Shown in pieces: positions 26,183-35,256 of a DNA stretch of 64,000 nucleotides. The translations under genes and the position numbers were made by a program. The stretch lies in NCBI GenBank assembly GCA_023213395.1, contig CM041465.1, forward strand, positions 173,421,741-173,485,740, in the 5' to 3' direction. A model generated the notes under the pieces. It made no database searches, was not told the origin of the DNA, and worked only from the letters and a program-made list of their open reading frames with translations. The DNA comes from Cycas panzhihuaensis. Lineage: Eukaryota; Cycadophyta. Numbering within the stretch: position 1 is the first letter of the stretch; each line of letters opens with the position of its first letter.

Positions 26183-26201
26183 GTTTTGAAGGAGAGGGAC
26201 T

Positions 26202-26829
26202 TATAGCATCCCAAAATATGGTCAAAATTATACTATGTGACCATTCAAATTGAAGGTCTCTGAATCAAGATTCCAATGGTTTAGACAAAAGTCAATTTTG
26301 ACATCTGTAACCAAAATTATGATCGTTTGAAGATTTTAGCCTACTAGTTTTTATGAAATGTTTTGGCCAACTCTGAATTTTGGTTTTGGGCGGGTTTACA
26401 CCCCTTTTTTGGCAAACTTATATTAGTATCTTTAGTCATATATTTAAGGAGAATTTAGGGCATCATTTGAGCATCTTAGAGTTGAGTTTGGTCTACTATA
26501 AATTCAGCGTAAGGCTGCTATTTACTCGCCCTTAAGGCTGAACTATTTGGAGGGAACCTCACCTCAAAGAGGGTAGCGATGGTAAGAGCATTTTGGCATC
26601 TATATCATTTGGTTTCCAGTCCTTCTCTAAAGGTATACATCGATGCCCTTGCAAATAGATTTTATCAATATTTTGGAAGCATTATTTTCCTTGTTCTAGC
26701 TCTTTTCATCTCTAATTTGTGTCAAGAGTTCTAACATATGTAATTAGAGCACTTTATACTTGCAATAGAGTTGTTGCTTTTAAAAGATTTTCTCAAGAGA
26801 TTTTAGGACAAGCAAAAGTTGTTGTTTCA
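26202..26829 (+). repeat. G2 shared LTR
   Basis: A 628-bp LTR beginning TATAGCATCCC after the tract GAAGGAGAGGGACT and ending TTGTTTCA, one base before a primer-binding site. It is the 3' LTR of the left unit and the 5' LTR of the right unit. It matches 29184-29811 along its length. Confidence 0.88.
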
Positions 26830-26830
26830 A

Positions 26831-26843
26831 GTGGTATTAGAGC
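26831..26843 (+). promoter_or_regulatory. G2 primer-binding site
   Basis: GTGGTATTAGAGC stands directly after the shared LTR. It matches the initiator-tRNA-Met primer site with one change. Confidence 0.85.
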
Positions 26844-26949
26844 TTCGTTTCAAAGCTTGAATTTGAAGATAATCTGTAAAAATTTAGCCCTAATTTTCTC
26901 TTCCCCAAGGACGAAACTAAGATCAAGAAAAAGTCTCATCTCTAACAAG

Positions 26950-29165
26950 ATGGCGAACCACTAATCGACAGTAACAAAAGAAGAAGGAAGCAAGATAGAA
27001 GAAGTACTATCCCACTTATCGTCGGAGCTTATCACTTCTATGAGAAGCATTCAAACTTTGTTTGGAACTTTAAATAAGAGGTTGGATCTACATGAGGGAG
27101 AGTCATTAATGGAGAAACACCAAGAAATGGAAGAAATCACTGAAGAATTTTCAAATGAAGATAATCAGGGAAACAAACAACAAAAGAATTTAAGGAGATT
27201 TAGGGGTTTTACTTACAAACGACAGAATCAAAAGAGTTTCCAATTAGATCAGAGTCTTAGGGGAACCAAATTTATATTAGAAAAATTTGATTGAGAAAGA
27301 TCAAGGAACCTGTAGAGTTGGTTATTACAAATGGAAACATACTTCTAAGTGTATGAACTATTAAATAAGGAAAAGATATCGATAACATCTCTACACTTGT
27401 ATAGAAGGGCATTATAATGGTTTTATTGGTGGCGAAAGAACAATTTGGGCCATCCAAAATCATTGGACTATCTTAAGGCAAGACTAATAAAATAGTATGA
27501 AGATTCTTAAAACATCGACTATTTCGCTTAGTTAATAAGATTACAACAAAACGAATTAGTCCAAGAATACATCGAGCAATTTTAGATGCTTCAGTGTCTA
27601 ATGCTAGAATAAATACCAACTGAATACATTTTCAAGACATACATCAATGGACTAAAGGGAACAAAAAGATTTTGCATTAAGAATATGAATTCCTCAAATA
27701 TTTATGAGGCAATTTGATATATGAAGAACATAGAAGCAAAATTCAAGAGTGAATAGGTCTATCTATATACACAAAACTGAATCATATCAGCAATAAGAAT
27801 CTAATCCAAATGGGACCAGATCAGGTATAAAAGTAAACCCACCAGTGGTAATAAAAGAAACAAACCAAATAAGTAAAGTCAAACATCTCAAAAGGGGGGG
27901 CTATTTCAAATGTGGAGGAAAGTGGAATAAAGAACACTAATATCCAACGAAGAAGGTATTTATGATCTATGACGAAGTGGAATACTAGGTAAAGAACAAG
28001 AAGAAGTAAACCAGATCCAAGAGGAGGAAGCAGACATAGATGAACTTTTAGAAGTAGATACTAAAAATGTCTAAATTTTGCTACAAGTCATAATAAGACA
28101 AAGTGTTACACCCCAAACCCTTAGGTTCTAAGAGATGAGTAAGTGGTAGCATTCATAACTTTATTAATAGGGCTACAACAAAGATGTTAAGACTAAAAAT
28201 ACAATCTTTAAATACATTTCAAATGTCCATAGCAAAAATACAAGCCACTCCTTATGGAGGCTAGTGTCAGAAGATGAATCTCTAAATCAGAGACTATTCA
28301 ATAAATACATGTATGTTTGTGATGCCTATAGGATGAGTAGACGCAATCTTGGGAATTCAGTGGTTATAGACCTTGGGTAATATAGTTACTAACTATATGA
28401 GCTAATTCATATGCTTCCATCAGAAAGGACACATACAGATTATAAGCACTACCCACACCCCCAGTACAACTGATATCTTCGCATTGCATGAAAAAAACAT
28501 TGAAGAAGAATCCATCTGCATATATATTGACTTGTTATAAGATAGCGATAGAAAATGTACCAACTGATATACAAAAGATCATAGATGAGCATAAAGCAAT
28601 ATTCGAAGAACCCTAAGGGCTTCCTCTGCAACAAGATTGTCAACACTCCATTGAACTAGTACTTAGAGCACTCCCAGTAAATATTTGACCCTACAGACAC
28701 CCTTATCATCTGAAGAGAGATTGAAAATATCACAAGGGAATTACTAAGTCAATGATACATCGCAACTTGTTCAAACCCATTTATATCATCGATCATAGTT
28801 AATTCAAAAAATGGTGGATCATATCAAATGTGTATAGACTACCAAGGGTTGAATAAATTAACGGTAAAGAATCGTTATCTTATTCTATAGATAGATAATT
28901 TATTAGATGAAATACACAGAGCATAATATTTCTCAAAAATCGACTTACAATCAAAAGATTATTAAATTTGCATCAGAGAGAAAGAAGAGAAGATTATCTT
29001 TGAACTATAAGAGATTTTACAGATAAGAACAAATGAACTACGATCTAAAAAGATCAATGAATACTCCATTAAATGGAAAACTTTAGATTTAGATGACGTA
29101 ACGTGGGAATAAAAAGAATGGATACAACACCACCAAAATTTATTCATGTTTTGAGATAAAACATG
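26950..29165 (+). pseudogene. G2 right unit: gag, protease remnant, partial RT, chromodomain
   Basis: Gag starts at the ATG at 26950 (MANH, then a stop) and is best preserved at 27040-27294. A zinc-knuckle remnant YFKCGGKWNKEH lies near 27900-27945. The protease region (28100-28390) has lost the catalytic Asp segment by deletion. RT covers about 28540-28990 with many stops. It joins the chromodomain (NEYSIKWKTLDLDDVTWE) at the same point as in the left unit. Decay is heavier than in the left unit. Confidence 0.82.
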
Positions 29166-29183
29166 TTTTAAAGGGAACAAACT

Positions 29184-29811
29184 TATAGCATCCTAAAATA
29201 TGGTCAAAACTATACCATGTAACCATTCAAATCAAAGGTCTTTGAACCAGGATTTCAACAGTTCAGATGAAAGTCAATTCTAACATCTATAACAAAAGCT
29301 ATGACCATTTGAAGGTTTCAACCTACCGATTTTAAGGGATAGTTATGACTGACTTCCATTATTTGTTTTACGCAGTTTATACCCTTTTTATGGTTGACTT
29401 ATATTAACATCTTTGACTGCTTATTTAAAGAGGATTTAAGGCCTTATTTGGACATCTCAAAACTGAATTTAAACTGCTGTAAAATTAACCTTAAAGCTGC
29501 TATTTACTTGCACTTAGGGTTGCACTATTTGAAAGAAATCTTGTCTCAAATAGGATAACAATAATAAGAACATTTTGACATCTATATTATCTAGTTTCTA
29601 ATCATTCTCTACCGATATGCATCATTGTCATTACAAATAGATTTTAATTATATTTTAGAAGTATTATTTTTTTTGTCCTAGTTCTTTTCATCTCCAATCT
29701 GTGTCCAGAAGTCTGAGACATGTTATCAAAGCACTTCATACTTCCAACATAGTTGTTACTTTCAAAGGATTTTTCCAAGAGATTTCAAAACACGCAAAAG
29801 TTGTCACTTCA
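29184..29811 (+). repeat. G2 right LTR
   Basis: Begins TATAGCATCC after AAAGGGAACAAACT and ends GTCACTTCA. Same length (628 bp) as the shared LTR and alignable throughout. Confidence 0.86.
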
Positions 29812-31740
29812 AAATAACTGGCAATCAATTTTTATAGAGTTTAGTTTATCATACATTGAAAAGCATCTATGAGATTCTCATTTTTTCCTCGTTCAATAGG
29901 TGTTTAAGTATTTATTCAACTTTTTAATAAACATTTGAAGATGTTTGGATTTTAATCATTTTGCAACTAGTGAAATAGAAAATTTGGCATTTGGTTATCA
30001 AATACAATTTACAACAAACTAGAGGCAACTTAATATTGTTTTCTAATCATAGATCATTTCTTAAATATAGAGCATATCACCAAAAGCATGGTTGCTTAGA
30101 CAACTTTTCCACTCCATTAACTAAATTATTATATCTAATTGTCAATTTTCTTAATAGGTATAAGGAAATTGAGTTGAATATTTTATTGCACACATAGACA
30201 CATTCGCCTTGCATTCCCTAATAACATGGTGTATTTTAGCCTTCCATTGAGCATTTGTACTTTTTTAGACTTTACTGAAACAAATTTGTGAGCTAAATCT
30301 CATTGCATTGGATGTATCAACTTAATATCCCCCAAATACTATCTTTTAATTTGATTGCGAATTTGAAGCAACTTCACAAAAATATAGCTTTTTGATTTGT
30401 AGATTGCTTTACATCTGTAGAGCATATGGTTTGAATCATATTGTTGAAATATTCATTAATTGCATGGTTGCATTAACCTAGACAATTGTTTTCGGAAGGA
30501 TTGGGTGTTGCATTGAACATTTTATCATGCATGCAAATAATTCCATAGCATTTTCTCATCTTACATTGTGTCAACTTTAATGAGGATTTGGCCATTGGCT
30601 CAACCTTCACTCAACATTTAACATGTTCTAAGTATGGATTGTCAAAATGTTAGCAATTCCACCTTCATTGCTCATTAAGCATAAGTCATCTGCTTACACA
30701 AATATACGAATATGTATATATCTATATATATCTATATAACACCAATAGTAAATAATTACCACAACAACAATCCTTAATGATTTTCATGGTTAAATTCAAT
30801 TTAATAATTCACTTCCCATTTCAAAATAAGTGCACACAATGAAATCTTTCACTCTTTCATATTTTATAATTTAGAAAAAACAATGGTTAAATGTAAAGGC
30901 TGGACATATACATCGCAAGGCAAGCTATATATGGATAGACTCTCTTATTAATGTGAATTTGTTAATGATAGTCTCCATGGTCAGATTTGATTTAAGAATT
31001 TTAGCCCTCTTCTCTTGTTTTAAAAAAAATTGTACATAGTGGAATCCTCCACTCTTTTTTATTCTATAGATTAGAAATGTGGTTGGTTAAACATGGAATG
31101 TTCATGTAGAAAGCTACTATGGTACTATCTAGTGTAGGTTACACATAGATGGACTCTTCTGTTGGTCTCAGGGATTTTTTTTTTTTTTTTTTTTTTTGTG
31201 GCATATAGATAGATAGCAAACAACTCTGTATTTAGTTGTTCGTTATTTTTTCCTACCATCAATGAACCCTTCCATGAATTTTGAAAGGTTGTCCAAGGTT
31301 GACAAATCGTGCAGTACAATATTTATTCTCTTCAAAATATGATCCCATTAGGCAAAGGCATCTGAGAAGTCAATTTGGAAACACTCCCATGGGTTAGGCC
31401 TCCGAAGTATCATTTTCTAAAATCTCAAAAGCTTCCCCCCTCCATGGCCATATGGAAGCCCAACAAACCACCTTTCAGGCCCCTCTGGAGTATGTATTTG
31501 AGATACTTGTAATGCATACATCAATCTATGTGGCAGTACTCCAAGCATTTTTGGCTAACTAATCAAAGAAATGGAAACAAAAATTTAGTTACAAGAAATA
31601 GTTCTATAGGGCTACCATGCAGATACTTCAGAAAAGTGTTCTTTAGCATTTTGAATCAATTCTGTAGTTTGTCAAAATAAAATTTGAAGATTCCTCTCCA
31701 ATTTAAAATTTAGTACAAAACTGAAATGAGGGGCAACTAA
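29812..31740. other. Intergenic stretch without genes
   Basis: No protein-like frame is visible. It contains a diverged tandem duplication (30776-31165) and a run of 23 T (31175-31197) that may be the tail of a minus-strand retro-insertion. No matching target duplication was found for it. Confidence 0.5.
30776..31165. repeat. Diverged tandem duplication, period about 195 bp
   Basis: Two successive segments share the order: CATGGT, then a segment ending in CACTCTTT, TTCTAT/TTTTAT, TTAGAAA, GGTTAAA, GGACATA/GGAATGTTCAT, AAGCTA, ATGGATAGACTCT versus GATGGACTCTTCT. Identity is moderate. Confidence 0.5.
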
Positions 31741-32234
31741 AATGAATGCGCATTTATTCTACAGCTCGATGTCCCATGCTTGAATGCAATTCATCCAATG
31801 GCATTCAAATGCTGAAGCCTACCAAACAACCTCTGGACATTGTACAACGAACATCTCCAGGGACACTCTTTCTGCTGAAGTGCACCTTCTCACCATCACC
31901 GCTCAAGGACACAAAAGGTCTACAGCACCAGCTAATGTCTTTAGAGCTTTTAAATGATGATTTAATGATGAACACTCTTAGTTGTGCATCTTCAACACAT
32001 CATAAAATGAATCATAGCCCAAAAGTAGCATCATTAAACAGTTCCTCCCACATTTACATATGCAGGCTCCACATACAATATGCTGTGGCACTAAGATACA
32101 GCCAATGGTAGCCATTCTATAATACAAAATAATGAAGTGCTGGATCCCACTTCAATTAGGACCAGCATGTTAATTTCTATTATACACCTTGGATTTTCAA
32201 CAAGGAACCGGAAAAGGAAAAGACTTTTAAAGAA
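31741..32234 (-). other. Probable 3' untranslated region of the host gene
   Basis: Directly after the predicted stop at 32235, the minus strand runs about 480 bp without a plausible frame. It reaches AATAAA near 31750, a poly(A) signal. Base composition here is closer to the exons than to the surrounding repeats. The boundary is inference. Confidence 0.45.
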
Positions 32235-33590
32235 TCAGCACTCAAAAATGCTTTGTGTGCGCATTTGGGGCACCTGCCAGCTACAACCGACGGACCAGCC
32301 AAGGACACCATGAATTTTATCGACACTTGAACAAGCGCTGACCTGAAAACATCCAACAATTTTTTAAATAAAATGTTACACACAAATGCTCCTAACCGCC
32401 TAACATGAAAGATCAACTACATCAAAAGATAGTAACAATGCTAAAGATATCTTACCATACTTTCTGTACTGCCATCAACATGGAAAAGCATCACCCCTAA
32501 TCCCCTTTTCCGATCAGTTTCAGCCTACAGATATAACAGAAAATTACATATTTGGAAAGGTACCAACCAAAATGTGTTTGCAGGTTACCAAGAGAAAACA
32601 GTTGTCGTACCACACAATCACATATCAAGATCCCAGCTGCTGCAAGTATTGCTGTGACTTCTGCTAGCATACCTGAAGCAGATGAAAAGCATCCCAAACT
32701 GACTAAAGAAAGTAAAATGGTACCAACATGCTTTCTGTGATGTGCTACAAGTGCTCTTGTCCCATCTAAATGATCCACTTTTAATGGTTTAGGTTCATGA
32801 TGCAAATAAAATGCTTTTTAAAATCTAGAAAAGTTGCAGGGGCAAGACGATCAATGTAATTTTGTACATGAAACATAAACAAAATGAAAGTGAACTGCAT
32901 CATATTAAAAGAGCCTTAGCAATTCTTTTGTTAAATAAAAGCCGTATAAAGAGCTCACCCTTTCGGTCACTGCAAGACACACTTAACCACTGAACTGACT
33001 GCCTTTCCAGACTATGCCAAATGGCAACTTTACCAGCTTGCCATGTTTCCAAACCAGCTAGAACTTCCTCATTCATGCCTGTGTTGTTTAGCTTAAAATT
33101 TGTGACTTCATTCCTCAGGAACTCCAAGTCACCATTTGGTTTAAATCTGAGCTCTTCAATTATCTTATTGCATTTTCCATTCACTTTTGGAATTGAACCC
33201 AATTGATTTTGAACAGGCTGGAGATCATAATTTGCTTTTGTCAGGTCAGATTCTCCGACACTTGAACATGTTCTCTTATTCGTTGTAACATTTCCTTGGT
33301 GAAAGGATTTACTAAAGTCATTCTGACCCCCAAGATCAATATCTTCCAGATCAGCAACAAAATCATTCACAGTGTCTGCAGTTATTTCAGCAGCAGACAG
33401 TGCAGCTTGCTCCTTCAGAAACTGCCAAGAGAATTAAGAGCATGTCAAGTCAGTAACAGTGCTATAAAAATGAAAATACATGACAAATAGGATTGCATTT
33501 TACTTTCATGATCTTATGACGGGCACTTCGAGTCCTTGCATGCTGCAGCCATTGTTGATGCCGCTGGAAAACTGATTTACTTGAGAGAGC
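32235..33590 (-). CDS. Host gene, five C-terminal exons, product not recognised
   Basis: Exons (minus strand) are 33590-33504, 33421-32959, 32813-32611, 32524-32456 and 32342-32235 (stop TGA). All introns have GT and AG ends and the phases fit (0, 1, 0, 0), giving 309 residues of open reading. The first exon encodes a basic helical stretch (QRHQQWLQHARTRSARHK). The second has an acidic helix (AALSAAEITADTVNDF) and a Trp-rich part (ETWQAGKVAIWHSLE, QWLSVSCSDRK). The third has a hydrophobic, possibly membrane-associated stretch (TILLSLVSLGCFSSASGML, AILAAAGILICDCV). I do not recognise the family. The acceptor of exon 3 (AAAAAG) is weak. Upstream exons are not identified; they should lie further right. 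This is the only non-transposon gene in the window. Confidence 0.68.
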
Positions 33591-34496
33591 CTGTAACCAA
33601 ATAAGCAATCAACACAGATCAGTACCAACTACTCAGGACAGAAGACCTTTTCTTCTTGGGGATGCCAGTCAATTGCAAACCAATGAACACACTCAGACAT
33701 TCAGTAAATCCTATTATGCCCTAGACATAGTTTCTGCTCCATCATTATGTTACTTGTTAGTATGTTGGGAGTACATTCTGTCATGGAATGTGTTCCATTG
33801 GGAGTGTCCTATGAACAGTTCGGAAACAATGATATGACCACATCCATTTTTTGTACAAAGAAAAGGCCAGCTCTATGTATGCTCATGGTATCCTCATCCC
33901 TCGCATCATCATGCTACCACCCACCTGTATCTAACTCGTATCACAGTCTGCACTGCTTTTTGTCATACTTGAAAGCTTTGTGAATGCCTTCCTTTACAAA
34001 GGAGGCCATGGCATTATCTTAAGCAAGATGTTCTATGTTTACAGATGCCATATGGGCATTTATGACTCTGTTTCTTTCATCAGGATCTGCATTTCAATGC
34101 CTGTTGTTTTAATTTCTGATTTTATTCTTTTATTAGGAGCCATTCACATATTCATGTATATACTTGGATAGGTAGTTTTCCTTCAGCAGATGTGTCTTTG
34201 CTTTTTTATATATATGGAGGGTTTCTTTTGGTGGTGTGTTTTGATAGTCCCATTGATCCCTTCTGGTCATTTGTGGACATTAACATAATTTATTTCTCTT
34301 TTTGGTTTTCTCCTACCCTCAACACATGCAGTTTCCACTTGTCTTAATGCTCCTACAGTAGTTATCACACATGATGAAGTCAGCAATCAATAAAATCTTC
34401 TCTCACTAAATATAGCTAGTAAAATGTTACAACATTTTTATCTATTTGCAAAATGAAGATATGCTACCAGGTTGTGCTATTTCTGTTGTCTTGCAA
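33591..34496. other. Probable intron or flank of the host gene
   Basis: The stretch right of the first recognised exon starts with a proper minus-strand acceptor (GGTTACAG). I find no further convincing exon in it. It continues, after removal of the C2 element, at 41814. Confidence 0.45.
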
Positions 34497-34501
34497 GTTT
34501 G
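34497..34501. repeat. C2 target-site duplication, left copy
   Basis: GTTTG precedes the TRIM-like element and recurs at 41809-41813 immediately after the right LTR of C2. Confidence 0.65.
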
Positions 34502-34566
34502 TGTTAAAGTTCGCGGAGCCCTCTCCCCAAATCACCCTGGGGCTTTTGGGTGTATGGTAAACCGTA
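34502..34566 (+). repeat. T1 left terminal repeat
   Basis: Identical to 34694-34758. It starts with TG and contains the palindrome-like CCCTGGGG stretch. Zero divergence from its partner suggests a young insertion. Confidence 0.85.
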
Positions 34567-34567
34567 G

Positions 34568-34579
34568 TGGTATCAGAGC
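34568..34579 (+). promoter_or_regulatory. T1 primer-binding site
   Basis: TGGTATCAGAGC, exact plant initiator-tRNA-Met primer site, one base after the left terminal repeat. Confidence 0.9.
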
Positions 34580-34693
34580 CGCGATCACGGGTCGACTCCC
34601 CGGGACCCCGACGTATGGGCAAATCCCTGCGCTCGGATGTAAACAGTGGGTCTTAGTCCCACGCCGTGGTGGAGCGGTCTCCGTGACGGGGCC

Positions 34694-34758
34694 TGTTAAA
34701 GTTCGCGGAGCCCTCTCCCCAAATCACCCTGGGGCTTTTGGGTGTATGGTAAACCGTA
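34694..34758 (+). repeat. T1 right terminal repeat
   Basis: Exact copy of 34502-34566, preceded by the purine-rich tract GACGGGGCC. Confidence 0.85.
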
Positions 34759-34767
34759 GTAAGTGAA

Positions 34768-35256
34768 TGTGGAAAATGGGCATTAGGCCACATTAATCCC
34801 AAGATCATAAGTACAATCACAATACTATAAATGCATGAAAGCATAAAGAGCACAAACTGAAATAGGAGCAAGAGAAAATGATACCCAATATGTGGAGTTG
34901 GAATTGGTCCAACCTCCCAAGAAGAAAACAGTTTGATTAGCAAACTGATAGCATAACAATACAGCTCCAACTCTCCTTATGAGACAATGAGGAGAGGTCT
35001 CATTATATAGAGTGAAATGAGAGACCTAAGGCCTTGGATGTTTGACAAGTGTCAAACATCCAAGATACATGACTTGTATCAAGTGCAAAAGTGCATGAGG
35101 GTCCGTTTGACCCTTTAGTGACAACGTTGTGTCACTAGAAAGAATGTGGGTGTGCACTTTATCACTTAAGTGATAAGTCACCCCTAAAGTGAAAGTGCAT
35201 ATATTACATGAAAAATAAAAGTACATTAACTTAACATTTAAACATAAGGTTTAACA
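34768..35256 (-). repeat. C2 copia 3' LTR
   Basis: A 489-bp LTR (plus strand TGTGGAAAATGGG to GGTTTAACA) that matches 41324-41808 with a few substitutions and short indels. The polypurine tract AAATGAAGGGGG (minus strand) stands immediately inside it at 35257-35268. Confidence 0.94.
35003..35010 (-). promoter_or_regulatory. TATA box in C2 3' LTR
   Basis: CTATATAA on the minus strand, about 250 bp into the LTR. The same motif is present in the other LTR at about 41554-41561. Confidence 0.5.

Larger units (their letters stand above)
24925..29811 (+). mobile_element. Gypsy deletion derivative G2, two joined units
   Basis: The layout is: partial internal region (24925-26201), LTR (26202-26829), internal region (26830-29183), LTR (29184-29811). 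The two internal regions are homologous. In both, the reading passes straight from the first part of RT into a chromodomain, so most of RT, all of RNase H and all of integrase are missing. Both LTRs are 628 bp. The left unit lacks its own 5' LTR, gag and the start of the element. Such a layout fits unequal recombination between LTRs of neighbouring copies, or a tandem insertion. It cannot move by itself. Confidence 0.88.
34502..34760 (+). mobile_element. TRIM-like miniature LTR element T1
   Basis: Two identical terminal repeats of 65-67 bp (34502-34566 and 34694-34758, starting TGTTAAAGTTCGCGG) enclose about 127 bp. Directly after the first repeat is an exact initiator-tRNA-Met primer site (TGGTATCAGAGC at 34568-34579). 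Directly before the second is a purine-rich GACGGGG. There is no coding capacity. At 259 bp it is very small for a terminal-repeat retrotransposon in miniature. It is much more GC-rich than its surroundings. The repeats end in GTA rather than the usual CA, and no clean private target duplication is visible. Confidence 0.8.

Noticed and set aside
31175-31197. Run of 23 T as the tail of a SINE or processed pseudogene
   Set aside because: No body with promoter boxes or exon-like sequence and no target duplication could be found next to it.
34568-34600. tRNA-like sequence
   Set aside because: TGGTATCAGAGC is complementary to the 3' end of a tRNA (a primer site); no cloverleaf can be formed around it.
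34446-34766. 106-codon open frame over T1
   Set aside because: It is the translation of the two terminal repeats and the primer site; the same peptide appears twice because the DNA repeats. Not a gene.
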